From NCBI GenBank assembly GCA_040398425.1, contig JBBATZ010000043.1, positions 1 through 37,099 of the forward strand: a DNA stretch of 37,099 bases, in the 5' to 3' direction. The notes under the pieces are model-generated. The model was given only the letters and a program-made list of their open reading frames with translations, searched no databases and had not been told where the DNA came from. The translations under genes and the position numbers were made by a program. Below are positions 15,688-23,926 of the stretch, piece after piece. Origin of the DNA: UBA7672 sp040398425. Lineage in GTDB: Bacteria; Pseudomonadota; Alphaproteobacteria; Caulobacterales; Hyphomonadaceae. Position 1 is the stretch's first letter. The number at the start of each line of letters is the position of its first letter.

Positions 15688-15773
15688 TCGGCCTGCGTCG
15701 TGACGAAAATACTCCGTTGAAATCAAGAATATGAGGGGTGAGTCTCTGATGCGCTCGCGTGTCCGCTCAGGCC

Positions 15774-15802
15774 TTGACAGCCCCCTTCGATGATCATACC
15801 TG
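15774..15802 (+). promoter_or_regulatory. Probable groESL promoter
   Basis: CTTGACA gives a consensus -35 (TTGACA at 15774-15779), and the AT-richer ATACCT/TACCTG block 16-17 bp later can serve as the -10. The CTTGAC form also fits alphaproteobacterial heat-shock sigma-32 promoters, which begin CTTG. The CIRCE element starts about 10 bp downstream, as expected for HrcA control. Confidence 0.5.
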
Positions 15803-15811
15803 AGCTCACCG

Positions 15812-15838
15812 CTGGCACTCGTGCATTGCGACTGCTAG
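15812..15838 (+). promoter_or_regulatory. CIRCE element (HrcA operator) before groESL
   Basis: CTGGCACTC-N9-GACTGCTAG, a 9-9-9 arrangement in which 7 of 9 positions pair. It is close to the CIRCE consensus TTAGCACTC-N9-GAGTGCTAA and lies 59 bp before the groES ATG. HrcA binds this repeat to repress groESL at normal temperature. The right half carries GACTG where consensus has GAGTG. Confidence 0.85.
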
Positions 15839-15896
15839 CAGCTTAACTTCCAGGGGCGTCCACAGGGATGCCTGAACACAGAAACAGAGGCCAATC

Positions 15897-16205
15897 ATGA
15901 GCTTTCGTCCGCTTCATGACCGCGTTCTCGTGAAACGCGTCAAAGAAGAAGAGAAAACCAAAGGCGGGATCATCATTCCTGACACCGCCAAGGAAAAACC
16001 CCAGGAAGGCAAGATCGTTGCTGTTGGCACCGGCGTCCGTGGCGACGACGGCAAAGTCACCCCGCTTGACGTGAAAGCTGGCGACCGCGTGCTGTTCGGC
16101 AAGTGGTCCGGCTCGGAAGTCACGATCGAAGGCGAGGAGCTCATCATCATGAAAGAGAGCGACATCCTCGGCATCATCGACAAGACGCCGGCCGCCAAGA
16201 AGTAG
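15897..16205 (+). CDS. groES: Co-chaperonin GroES
   Basis: A 102-residue GroES, the heptameric lid of the GroEL folding chamber. Conserved features: MSFRPLHDRVLVKR at the N-terminus, the mobile loop TKGGIIIPDTAKEKPQEG (about 22-39) whose IIIP contacts GroEL, then VGTG and DRVLFGKWSG. Length is a few residues longer than the 95-97 typical, through the C-terminal KTPAAKK. ATG 15897 with AGAGG upstream. First gene of the groESL operon, 51 bp before groEL, under CIRCE and probably heat-shock sigma control. Confidence 0.98.
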   Translation: MSFRPLHDRVLVKRVKEEEKTKGGIIIPDTAKEKPQEGKIVAVGTGVRGDDGKVTPLDVKAGDRVLFGKWSGSEVTIEGEELIIMKESDILGIIDKTPAAKK

Positions 16206-16256
16206 GCCTTTTGGCCCTTCGCTCGTCCCCATCATTCAGCCAGGAGATCTAATCCA

Positions 16257-17903
16257 ATGGCAGCTAAACACGTACAATTCTCTGCCGACGCCCGTGAGCG
16301 CATGATGCGCGGCGTCGACGTTCTCGCCAACGCCGTCAAAGTGACGCTCGGTCCAAAAGGCCGGAACGTCATCATCGAAAAATCCTTCGGTGCCCCGCGC
16401 ACCACGAAGGACGGCGTCACGGTCGCCAAAGAGATCGAACTTTCTGACAGGTTCGAGAACATGGGCGCACAGATGATCCGCGAAGTGGCCTCCAAGGCCA
16501 ATGACGTCGCGGGCGACGGCACCACCACCGCCACCGTTCTCGCCCAAGCCATCGTCCGTGAAGGCCTCAAGCGCGTCGCGGCCGGCATGAACCCGATGGA
16601 CCTGAAGCGTGGCGTTGAGAAAGCCGTGCTGGAAGTCGTCGAGAACCTGAAGAAGCAATCCAAAAAGATCGCTTCGAACCAGGAAATCGCGCAAGTCGGT
16701 TCGATCTCGGCCAACGGCGAATCCGCCATCGGCAACATGATCGCCGAAGCCATGGCGAAAGTCGGCAACGAAGGCGTCATCACGGTTGAAGAAGCCAAGT
16801 CGCTTGAGACCGAACTCGAAGTCGTTGAAGGCATGCAGTTCGACCGCGGCTACCTCTCGGCCTATTTCGTTACCAACGCGGACAAGATGGAAGCCGTCCT
16901 CGACGACGCCCTCATCCTGCTCCACGAGAAGAAACTGACCTCGCTCCAGCCGCTCCTGCCGGTGCTCGAGTCGGTCGTGCAAACCGCGCGTCCGCTGATC
17001 ATCATCTCGGAAGACGTTGAAGGCGAAGCGCTCGCGACCCTCGTCGTGAACAAGCTGCGCGGCGGCCTCAAGGTTGCTGCTGTGAAAGCTCCAGGCTTCG
17101 GCGACCGCCGCAAGGCAATGCTGGAAGACATCGCCATCCTGACGGGCGGCACGGTGATCTCCGAAGACCTCGGCATCAAGCTCGAAAACGTCACCATCGA
17201 CATGCTCGGCAAAGCCAAGCGCGTGCAGATCTCGAAAGAGAACACCACGATCGTCGACGGCGGCGGCAAGAAAAAAGAGATCGAAGCCCGCATCTCGCAG
17301 ATCCGCAAGCAGATCGAGGACACCACCTCGGACTACGACCGTGAAAAACTGCAAGAGCGTCTGGCCAAGCTCGCTGGCGGCGTTGCCGTCATCAAGGTTG
17401 GCGGCGCCACGGAAGTAGAAGTGAAAGAGCGCAAGGACCGGGTTGACGACGCTCTGAACGCGACGCGCGCTGCGGTTGAAGAAGGCATCGTCGCCGGCGG
17501 CGGCACTGCCCTCCTCCGCGCTGCTTTCGCCATCAAGTCCGAAGGCGAGAACGACGACCAGCAAGCTGGCATCGACATCGTCCGCAAGGCGCTGGAAGCC
17601 CCGATCCGTCAGATCGCCGAAAACGCCGGCGTTGAAGGCTCGATCGTTGTCGGCCGGATCCGCTCGGAAAAAGGCACGAAGAACTTCGGCTTCAACGCAC
17701 AGACCGAAGAATACGGCGACCTGGTCGAGATGGGCATCATCGACCCGGCCAAAGTGGTTCGCGTCGCCCTGCAGAACGCCGCTTCGGTGGCAGCGCTGCT
17801 GATCACTACGGAAGCCGCTATCGCTGAGGCTCCGAAAAAAGAAGCCGGCCACAGCCACGGTGGCGGTGGCGGCATGCCGGACATGGGCGGCATGGACTTC
17901 TAG
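16257..17903 (+). CDS. groEL: Chaperonin GroEL
   Basis: A 548-residue 60-kDa chaperonin, the 14-subunit ATP-driven folding chamber of the cytoplasm. Hallmarks: AAKHVQFSADAR at the N-terminus, the ATP-site GDGTTTATVLAQAI (86-99), VVEGMQFDRGYLS (189-201), GGGTALLRA (about 415-423) and the Gly/Met tail ending GGMPDMGGMDF. Full length and undisturbed. ATG 16257 has a CAGGAG site 9-10 nt upstream. Second gene of the groESL operon, followed 30 bp later by an intrinsic terminator. Its codon use favours GAA/AAA more than the neighbours, as expected for a very highly expressed gene. Confidence 0.99.
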   Translation: MAAKHVQFSADARERMMRGVDVLANAVKVTLGPKGRNVIIEKSFGAPRTTKDGVTVAKEIELSDRFENMGAQMIREVASKANDVAGDGTTTATVLAQAIVREGLKRVAAGMNPMDLKRGVEKAVLEVVENLKKQSKKIASNQEIAQVGSISANGESAIGNMIAEAMAKVGNEGVITVEEAKSLETELEVVEGMQFDRGYLSAYFVTNADKMEAVLDDALILLHEKKLTSLQPLLPVLESVVQTARPLIIISEDVEGEALATLVVNKLRGGLKVAAVKAPGFGDRRKAMLEDIAILTGGTVISEDLGIKLENVTIDMLGKAKRVQISKENTTIVDGGGKKKEIEARISQIRKQIEDTTSDYDREKLQERLAKLAGGVAVIKVGGATEVEVKERKDRVDDALNATRAAVEEGIVAGGGTALLRAAFAIKSEGENDDQQAGIDIVRKALEAPIRQIAENAGVEGSIVVGRIRSEKGTKNFGFNAQTEEYGDLVEMGIIDPAKVVRVALQNAASVAALLITTEAAIAEAPKKEAGHSHGGGGGMPDMGGMDF

Positions 17904-17932
17904 TCCAACCGACCAGGACCGATCTGAACTGG

Positions 17933-17965
17933 AAAGGGCGGCTCGCAAGAGCCGCCCTTTCTGCA
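17933..17965 (+). terminator. groESL intrinsic terminator
   Basis: A perfect 12-bp stem AAAGGGCGGCTC-GCAA-GAGCCGCCCTTT (17933-17960), followed by CTGCATTT. The stem ends in A/T pairs, and it lies 30 bp after the groEL stop. Confidence 0.9.
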
Positions 17966-18169
17966 TTTGGGCTCTGGTTGAAGCCTACGAGCGCGTGATC
18001 ACTCATTTTGATCGGAGTTTGGAAAAGCGGGCTGACCGGCGATCCGTGGAATCTGATGCGGCAAATACCCAGTCTGGGGCAACAGCCTTTCGCAAATGGC
18101 AAACCAGGCGAAAAGCCATGTCGGATTTCCTTTGCCCGAATATGCCAAGATATAGCTACACTCGATCTA

Positions 18170-18198
18170 TTGATCGATTATCGATATCGTCTTATTGT
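18170..18198 (+). promoter_or_regulatory. Sigma-70-like promoter in the groEL-hisG gap
   Basis: TTGATC (18170-18175) and TATTGT (18193-18198) are separated by exactly 17 bp, inside an AT-rich island unusual for this window. The -10 leads into the possible sRNA at 18205. Repeated ATCGAT words lie inside the spacer. Confidence 0.5.
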
Positions 18199-18204
18199 TT
18201 TTCG

Positions 18205-18313
18205 AGAGGTTCGATTGGCCGCCCATCCTGACCCTGGGCGAGCCTCCAAACCAGAACTTCGGAATGCCGGTTGTCGGGGTGGTTCGGATACGGGCCACCC
18301 CGGCTTCTTTTTG
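18205..18313 (+). ncRNA. Candidate small RNA ending at an intrinsic terminator
   Basis: A stretch of about 110 nt between the promoter-like pair at 18170-18198 and a strong intrinsic terminator. The terminator stem pairs 18273-18282 (GTCGGGGTGG) with 18295-18304 (CCACCCCGGC), then TTCTTTTTG. A second short hairpin, GCCCA-TGGGC, lies near the 5' end. No ORF with a ribosome-binding site fits, and no gene precedes the terminator on this strand after the groEL terminator, so the terminator needs a transcript of its own. Family not recognised. Confidence 0.5.
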
Positions 18314-18450
18314 ACTCGCGAACACCTCCCGCGCCGACTTCCGCGGTGCCTGGGACGAACCTCTCGCGCTGGGCGAGCGCGTTCATGTACGCGTCAGGTT
18401 CAATGAGCGATGATCGTTTCGAGACCCGGCGCAGTAACCATGCAGCCACA

Positions 18451-18560
18451 AAGAAAAAGGGCGGCGCGATAAACGCGCCGCCACTAGAAGGGTCTGATAC
18501 GAGCGTTTCCTCCCCGAAACGCCAAACCGCCGAAGCAGTTCGATGTGACATTCACGCGAA
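18451..18560 (-). ncRNA. Minus-strand terminator with possible small RNA or his-operon 3' tail
   Basis: On the minus strand, a perfect 9-bp stem pairs 18474-18482 with 18460-18468 (GGCGGCGCG/CGCGCCGCC, loop TTTAT) and is followed by CTTTTTCTTTG, a textbook intrinsic terminator. It lies about 250 bp beyond the hisG stop, so it may end the hisSZG transcript. A TTGACT box at 18571-18576 with a weak GAATGT 17 bp later would alternatively start a separate RNA of about 100 nt. The terminator is certain; the separate RNA is not. Confidence 0.5.
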
Positions 18561-18734
18561 GCTCACTTTGAGTCAAGCAGGAAGTTGCGTGCACGTTACC
18601 TGACATGGGCATGACTTGGCCGGATTTGACCTGGAAATCAGGCACCCCAGCAAGAAAAGGTCAGTTTTCGTCTTCGCAGGCGCAACAAACGCGCAGTTAT
18701 CCTGATACCGCACAGAATCACCCTCTCGCAGCGT

Positions 18735-19493
18735 TCACGGGCGCGTATCGTTCAGCGCTTTCACAAATGGGTCGTAGGTCTGGTTCGGTTTTCCCGCCAG
18801 CTGGGCGAAGCCGTCAAGCAATCCCCTCAGCGCCAGCAGGGCCTCTGGCGACCAGGTGGCGCTCAGCGAACCGACCAGCTGCGCCTGGCTGCGCAGGATC
18901 ACACCGTCATTCAGGATCTTGAGCCCGTTGGCCTGAAGCGTGGCCCCCGTCGTGGTGATGTCGACGACGAGCTCGGCCACGCCGGCAGCGGGAGCGCCCT
19001 CTGTGGCCCCCGCACTCTCCACGATGCGGTAATGGCCGACGCCTTCCTCGGTGAAGTAGCGCCGCGTGGAGCGGACGTACTTGGTCGCGACCCGCAGCTT
19101 GCGGCCTGTGGCGGCTTCCATCCGAGCGGCGACGTCGTCCACGTCAGCCATGGTCTCGACATCGAGCCAGCTGACAGGCGCGGCAACCACAAGGTCAGCA
19201 CGGCCAAAGCCGAGCGGCGCCAAAAGGTGCGCAACGCGCTCGAGATCGCCGGCCTGCTCGCGGAGTAGGTCTTCACCACTCACGCCGACATGGATGTCGC
19301 CAGCGATGACGCCGGCGGCAATTTCTGAGGCGGACAGCAGGCGGACTTCGATATCGGGAAGCGCCGGGATACGCGCGAGATAACCACGAGCGCCGCCGAG
19401 CGGTTCGATCGGTACGCCGGCCGCGCGGAAGAAATCCTCGGTCTGTTCCTTGAGACGCCCCTTGGAAGGGACGGCGAGCTTCAGCGTTGTCAT
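18735..19493 (-). CDS. hisG: ATP phosphoribosyltransferase, short-form catalytic subunit
   Basis: A 252-residue HisG of the short type, which joins PRPP and ATP in the first step of histidine synthesis and lacks the C-terminal regulatory ACT-like domain. Visible: LAVPSKGRLKEQTEDF at the start, the VGVSGEDLL segment (69-77), RVATKYVRSTRRYF (about 134-147), and the PRPP-loop-like VVDITTTGATLQANGL (about 176-191). Short HisG needs HisZ for activity and feedback control, and hisZ is directly upstream: hisG's ATG overlaps the hisZ stop as ATGA. Last gene of hisS-hisZ-hisG. Confidence 0.96.
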   Translation of the reverse strand: MTTLKLAVPSKGRLKEQTEDFFRAAGVPIEPLGGARGYLARIPALPDIEVRLLSASEIAAGVIAGDIHVGVSGEDLLREQAGDLERVAHLLAPLGFGRADLVVAAPVSWLDVETMADVDDVAARMEAATGRKLRVATKYVRSTRRYFTEEGVGHYRIVESAGATEGAPAAGVAELVVDITTTGATLQANGLKILNDGVILRSQAQLVGSLSATWSPEALLALRGLLDGFAQLAGKPNQTYDPFVKALNDTRP

Positions 19494-20587
19494 CGCACGC
19501 CCTTCCTGCCAAGGCGGTCGGCGCGGATAGCGGCGCCGATGCCCGAGGCAATCACTTCGCCTTCGCTGAGGCGGGTGATAAGGCCGTCATACCGCCCGCC
19601 CGAAACAATGGGACGATCCGCTTCGTTCGCGTTCGCGAGTTCAAAGACAAAGCCGTCATAGTATTCGAAGCGCCGGCCGGCTTCGGCGCTGAACACGGCG
19701 TCACTCCAGAACGGCGGACGCAGTTTTGCGATCAGCGCCATTCGGTCGCGGAAGCCCACAAGGGCTGCGCCGAGTTCCACGCCGGTTTCCCGGGCGAAGT
19801 CTTCCAGTGCCGCGACGCTGTCTGACGCTGGCATCGAGATATCGAGATAACCGGCGAGCACCATTGAGACGCCGACTTCCGGGGCAGGATCGGTCGCTTT
19901 TTCGCGAAGGCGAAGGGCGATGTCTGCGGCGGTGCGTGCGACGGGCTCGGCGCCCATTGCGTTGAGTTCGGCTTCGACGGCTTTGGTTGCTTCTTCAGCT
20001 CGGAGACCGCCAAAACGACGCGTGGCGTCTGCCATCGCAGCCTGGCGGTTGGCCCCGTCGAGAAGTTCGCGCGGTCCCTTGCGGCGTGAGAAGGCGCGGC
20101 GCAGGCGGTCCCGCCATTGCGGCGACAATGGCAATGCGCCGAGCAGCGCGTGGTAGATGGCGACATCGCCAAAGCGCACTGTTGCGCCGGTGACACCCCC
20201 GGCCTGGGCCGCCTCCAGCGCGACGGCGATCGCCTCGGCGTCTTCCGCTGGCGAGCCGCTGTTGCCGAACCATTCGAAGCCGATCTGCAGGTGCTCGACC
20301 GGATCGTCGGATCCGCGCGGCGGCAGGCGATAGACTGGACCGGCGCCGTGGTAACGCGCGACAGGAAGTTCGCCGACGGCAACCATCTGCGCGATTGGCG
20401 TTGTGAGATCGGGGCGCAGGCAATGCTCGGCGCCGCTGGCGTCGGTGAAGGTGCAGAGGCGCGAGCGTACGACTTCGCCGGAAAGTTCGAGGATCACTTC
20501 GGCAGGCAACAGCGTCAGCGGCTCGGCCTTGACGCCGCTGACGCGCGCGATGCGGGCAAGCGCGGCGGCGGCTTCCGGCGTCAGCAT
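19490..20587 (-). CDS. hisZ: ATP phosphoribosyltransferase regulatory subunit
   Basis: A 365-residue HisZ, a catalytically inactive histidyl-tRNA-synthetase paralogue that assembles with short HisG and makes it active and histidine-sensitive. The class II core is visible: LRPDLTTPIAQMV, ARYHGAGPVYRLPPRG in the motif 2 position, then FEYYDGFVFELAN and VSGGRYDGLITRL. The anticodon-binding domain is absent, as usual. The start is ATG 20587, which shares its A with the hisS stop (TGATG); the longer open frame to 20641 lies inside hisS. The 3' end overlaps hisG by 4 bp. Confidence 0.95.
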   Translation of the reverse strand: MLTPEAAAALARIARVSGVKAEPLTLLPAEVILELSGEVVRSRLCTFTDASGAEHCLRPDLTTPIAQMVAVGELPVARYHGAGPVYRLPPRGSDDPVEHLQIGFEWFGNSGSPAEDAEAIAVALEAAQAGGVTGATVRFGDVAIYHALLGALPLSPQWRDRLRRAFSRRKGPRELLDGANRQAAMADATRRFGGLRAEEATKAVEAELNAMGAEPVARTAADIALRLREKATDPAPEVGVSMVLAGYLDISMPASDSVAALEDFARETGVELGAALVGFRDRMALIAKLRPPFWSDAVFSAEAGRRFEYYDGFVFELANANEADRPIVSGGRYDGLITRLSEGEVIASGIGAAIRADRLGRKGVR

Positions 20588-22062
20588 CACCGCTGGCCCA
20601 CAATGGTCTTGATGCGGGCGACCATTTCGCTGCGCGGGCACTCGAACTGGCCCGGACGCTCGGCGCGCCAGGCTTCGTTATCGGTCATGCCCTGGGCGGC
20701 GGCGGCGCCGGCGTTCAGGTCCTTGATTGTGACGACGCCCTTCTCGCGCTCATTGCCGCCGACGATGACGACAGCAGGAGAGTTACGGCGGTCGGCGTAC
20801 TTCATTTGCGGCTTCATGCCGGAAGAGCCGAGATACATTTCGGCGCGAACGCCGGCGCGACGCAGGTCCGACGCCAGCGTGGCGTAGTCGACCAGTTGGT
20901 CCTTATCGAGCACGAGCACGAGCACAGGACCGGGCGGCTTCTCTTCGCCGGTTGCAGCCATTGCCGCAGCGAGGCGGCTGACGCCGACAGAGAAGCCGGT
21001 TGCGGGTGCGGGCTCGCCACGGAAGCGCGCGACCAGACCGTCATAGCGACCGCCGCCACCCACCGAGCCGAAGCGCATCGGGCTGCCGTCAGCATCGCGG
21101 AACTCTCGGAGGAACTCCGCTTCGAAGACAGGGCCGGTATAATACTCAAGCCCGCGGACGATGGACGGATCGAACACGGCGGCATCGTCGCCGATACCCA
21201 GCGCGCTCAGGATAGCGTCGATCTCGCCGAGCTCGGCAACACCCTGCGCACCCGAGCGCGTTATGCCAGTGGAGTTAGCCAGCTTGCGCACCGTCTCCGA
21301 GCGCGTGGTAGAACGTGATGTGATGAACTCGATCAGGACGTCGATCTGGTTCGCCGTGAGACCGGCTCCCTGGGTGACGTCGCCGGATTCGTCCTTGCGG
21401 CCCTTGCCCAACAGGAGCGTGACGCCTTCGACGCCGAACTTGTCGAACTTGTCGAGCGCGCGAAGGACTGTTGCGCGCTGCGCAGGGTCGAGCACGCCGG
21501 CCGTTTCCATGATGCCGTCGAGGATCTGGCGGCTGTTGACGCGGATGAGGTATTCGCCCCGCGCGGCGCCTGCGGCCTTCATCGCCTCAGCGGCGATGGC
21601 GATCATTTCAGCGTCGGCGGCGGGGCCGGCGACGCCGACCGAGTCAGCATCGCACTGGATGAACTCGCGGAAGCGGAACGGGCCGGGCTTTTCATTGCGC
21701 CAGACCGGGCCGGCAGAGTAACGGCGGAACGGTTTGGGAATGCGCTCCCAGTTCTCGGCGACATAGCGGGCCAGCGGGGCGGTGTGGTCATAGCGCAGAG
21801 CGATCCACTGCTCGTCATCGTCCTGCAGCGCGAACACGCCCGCGTTGGGACGGTCAGTGTCGGGCAGGAACTTGCCGAGGGCATCGACATATTCGAATGG
21901 GCCGGTGTCGAGAGCGTCAAAACCCCAGCGTTGGTAGACCGCGCTGATCGCGTCCACGAGCTTGCGTTCAGTGGCGATAACCGCCGCTGTCCGGTCCGGA
22001 AATCCCCGCGGTTTGCGAGCTTCCGGTCTCCGGTCTCCCGATTGTTGCTCGTCCTTGGACAT
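20587..22062 (-). CDS. hisS: Histidyl-tRNA synthetase
   Basis: A 491-residue class IIa synthetase that charges tRNA-His. Catalytic segments: LRYDHTAPLARYVA (89-102), motif 2 FRRYSAGPVWRNEKP...FREFIQCD (112-138), the histidine-binding RGLEYYTGPVFE (about 300-311), and motif 3 GFSVGVSRLAAA. The C-terminal anticodon-binding domain contains VIVGGNEREKG. ATG 22062 has GGAAGG 5 nt upstream; the frame stays open to 22389 but runs into the antisense of the next gene. First gene of hisS-hisZ-hisG, all with overlapping starts, so translation of the enzyme and the pathway subunits is coupled. Confidence 0.96.
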   Translation of the reverse strand: MSKDEQQSGDRRPEARKPRGFPDRTAAVIATERKLVDAISAVYQRWGFDALDTGPFEYVDALGKFLPDTDRPNAGVFALQDDDEQWIALRYDHTAPLARYVAENWERIPKPFRRYSAGPVWRNEKPGPFRFREFIQCDADSVGVAGPAADAEMIAIAAEAMKAAGAARGEYLIRVNSRQILDGIMETAGVLDPAQRATVLRALDKFDKFGVEGVTLLLGKGRKDESGDVTQGAGLTANQIDVLIEFITSRSTTRSETVRKLANSTGITRSGAQGVAELGEIDAILSALGIGDDAAVFDPSIVRGLEYYTGPVFEAEFLREFRDADGSPMRFGSVGGGGRYDGLVARFRGEPAPATGFSVGVSRLAAAMAATGEEKPPGPVLVLVLDKDQLVDYATLASDLRRAGVRAEMYLGSSGMKPQMKYADRRNSPAVVIVGGNEREKGVVTIKDLNAGAAAAQGMTDNEAWRAERPGQFECPRSEMVARIKTIVGQR

Positions 22063-22157
22063 GATGGCCTTCCGACCCGGACCCATGGATTTGGGGCCTG
22101 CGGGATAGCCCATAGGGAAGGCTCCCGCAACTCGCAGCGATGAGGGTGAAACCGGGT

Positions 22158-23102
22158 CTAGTGGAAGTTGTACGCGAAGGTCGCCCGGCCCGCGAAATCG
22201 TTGAAACGCACGTCGTAACCGCCGGTATTGCCCCGCTGGATCGCGAAGATCAGTTCCGACTTTCCGTCGGCGTCGAAGTCGCCCGTATCGACCAGTTTCA
22301 GGCTCTCGCCAAGATATTGCGCCTTGCCATCGGGCGAGATCGCGAAGGTCTGGGCCGCGAAGGCGGTTTCTTCCAGCGGGCCATCGCAACGGTAGCCGGT
22401 CAGCTGGGTCGTCGCGACCGACCAGCCCTTGGCAGAGACTGAAACCGAAGCGGGAATGACGTCGGCTTCCGCAAAGGTCATCGGCTTGAGGTCAGAGCCG
22501 CCTTCGGTCGCGCAATTGGAGACGCTGGCGAACTGCGCGCGGAAAGCTGCCTGAAGCACAGGCAAGGCTGCGGCAGAGAGGCTGCCGGCTTTCCAACCGT
22601 CCGGGTCTGTCACGGTCGGGATCGTGACGACGACGAGGGGGCGGTAGACGGGCGTCGTCCCGTCAGCTGAAAACTCCAGGGTCGCCTGTCCGACCGTAGG
22701 CTTGAGGGTGCCGCTAGCCACATCCTGCGTTCCAACATCGGCATAAAGCGCCCACTTGGCCGGGGTCGCGCCTGTTACGGCTCCCTTGGCTTCGCCCTGA
22801 TACACGATGTTCCACGCCGTGGTCGGCGGGAAGGTCGCAGTCGAACTCGTGAGGCAGGCCTCGTCGCTGCAGGCTGGATCGAGGGTCTTCCAGCCGGCGC
22901 CATCGTTCTGGAACATCATGCGCACGACATAGCGCGAGGGCTCCGTCGTGGTCGCGCCCAGACGTTCCTCCAGCATGCCGATCGCAGGCGGGATGGGGCG
23001 CGCGGCGGTCTCCGGCGTTGGCGCAGTCTCGGTTGCAGCAGGCGGGGCTGGGGTGCACGCAGCGAGGGCCAGCACGACAGGCGCGAGGACGAGCAGCTTC
23101 AT
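22158..23102 (-). CDS. Lipoprotein with C-terminal FG-GAP/EF-hand-like repeat
   Basis: 314 residues. The signal MKLLVLAPVVLALAAC ends in a lipobox (LAAC), so the mature protein is lipid-anchored and begins with a Pro/Thr/Ala-rich linker. The body has four Cys likely in disulfides (ACSDEAC, SNCATEG, YRCDGP). Near the C-terminus DTGDFDADGKSELIF is a DxDxDG calcium-loop/FG-GAP-like motif. No named family is recognised. ATG 23102 has CCGGAGTG upstream at a good distance; an in-frame GTG at 23111 is less likely. Same strand as hisS, 95 bp upstream of it. Confidence 0.78.
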   Translation of the reverse strand: MKLLVLAPVVLALAACTPAPPAATETAPTPETAARPIPPAIGMLEERLGATTTEPSRYVVRMMFQNDGAGWKTLDPACSDEACLTSSTATFPPTTAWNIVYQGEAKGAVTGATPAKWALYADVGTQDVASGTLKPTVGQATLEFSADGTTPVYRPLVVVTIPTVTDPDGWKAGSLSAAALPVLQAAFRAQFASVSNCATEGGSDLKPMTFAEADVIPASVSVSAKGWSVATTQLTGYRCDGPLEETAFAAQTFAISPDGKAQYLGESLKLVDTGDFDADGKSELIFAIQRGNTGGYDVRFNDFAGRATFAYNFH

Positions 23103-23222
23103 ACGTGTCACTCCGGAATGAGCTTCACTTGGTCATGCTTCGCGGCTCGGGCCTACCTCGATGGCGGCACACACGGCAGGCATTTTTGCGAAGGCTTAAC
23201 GACAGCTCGCCAGTCTTGGCGG

Positions 23223-23699
23223 ATGAAACGCTTGGTTGTCCTGTTCTCGCTGGCCCTGCTGGCCGCCTTGCCCGCCTCGGCCGATACGCTGGCTGACCAG
23301 GTGCGTGCGGAGGCGGCGCGTTTGCTCACGCAAGTGACCACGGCGACAAATACCACAAAGGCCCGGCCCGCCGCAAAGCCCGATCAGGTAGCGCCTGCCC
23401 TCGCCGCTGATTTGCAGTGCTTCGGGCTGGCGGCGAGTCGGCTGTCAGTCGAGATCGACCAGCGCGGTGGGCCAACCGACTTGCGCTGCATCTTCCGGGG
23501 CATGGCCGAGGAGACGGACAAACAGCTCGCCGCTGCGAGCGTCGCCGCGACAGGTGAGGTTCAGGCGCAGGCCTATGCGCGGCTGACCCACATGCTCAAA
23601 GACGCAGTGGATATCGCGCCGGCAGTCGGCGGCCTCCCCACAGCAAAGGTCGGCGGCAAATCAGCCAATGCCCAGTGCCCGGCAGCGCGGGATTTCTGA
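23223..23699 (+). CDS. Exported small protein of unknown function
   Basis: 158 residues with a good signal peptide, MKRLVVLFSLALLAALPASA, and a mature helical part. That part holds two central Cys (LQCFGLA and LRCIFRG, about 32 residues apart) and a third in NAQCPAARDF at the C-terminus. Rich in Ala, with predicted amphipathic helices. No recognisable family. The frame is open to 23118, but ATG 23223 is the only start giving a signal peptide; GGCGG is close upstream. Divergent from the lipoprotein gene, with about 120 bp shared between them, and convergent with the tiny gene at 23721. Confidence 0.65.
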   Translation: MKRLVVLFSLALLAALPASADTLADQVRAEAARLLTQVTTATNTTKARPAAKPDQVAPALAADLQCFGLAASRLSVEIDQRGGPTDLRCIFRGMAEETDKQLAAASVAATGEVQAQAYARLTHMLKDAVDIAPAVGGLPTAKVGGKSANAQCPAARDF

Positions 23700-23720
23700 C
23701 TCGAAGGGTCGGTTTTGAGT

Positions 23721-23873
23721 CTAGCGCGCGCTCGACGACGCGGCTGCCGAAGAGACCTGTGACGCTTGCGGCGAGGCGCTCGCCACCGAAGCCAAAGCCG
23801 CCGCAACCGTTAGAGCCGCCGCTACGAGAGCGCCTAGCGCCAAGGGAATCCTGTCACGCTTGAGTAGAGCCAT
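23721..23873 (-). CDS. Tiny exported or membrane-anchored protein (50 residues)
   Basis: An ATG at 23873, 7 nt after a GGGGTG site, opens a 50-codon frame to a TAG. The product begins MALLKRDRIPLALGALVAAA, continues hydrophobic to ALASVASA, then ends in a Ser/Ala/Gln-rich tail (SSAAASSSAR). It is either a signal peptide with a 20-residue secreted tail or a single-helix membrane peptide. It begins 53 bp after the dsbD stop on the same strand and fills an otherwise empty 227-bp gap. I recognise no family. Support is the ribosome-binding site, the K/R-then-hydrophobic pattern and the fit in the gap. Confidence 0.4.
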   Translation of the reverse strand: MALLKRDRIPLALGALVAAALTVAAALASVASASPQASQVSSAAASSSAR

Positions 23874-23926
23874 TGTTGTCACCCCAAGGTCCGCCCGAAG
23901 TCCCAGGTTTGCAGGAAGATTTGGCC

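Noticed and set aside
16236..17966. A 576-codon open frame antisense to groEL
   Set aside because: It exists because of groEL's codon bias. The product is His/Asp/Val-rich without any domain, and it lies entirely opposite a certain gene.
18205..18235. tRNA T-arm at GAGAGGTTCGATTGG
   Set aside because: No pairing for a T stem and no anticodon or acceptor arms around it.
18192..18551. Minus-strand ORF of 119 codons in the groEL-hisG gap
   Set aside because: It runs straight through the minus-strand intrinsic terminator (18460-18482), has no ribosome-binding site and no recognisable protein features.
22063..22389. Longer HisS N-terminus or a separate gene here
   Set aside because: The open frame is antisense to the lipoprotein gene and its short leader; ATG 22062 has a strong ribosome-binding site and gives the normal HisRS length.
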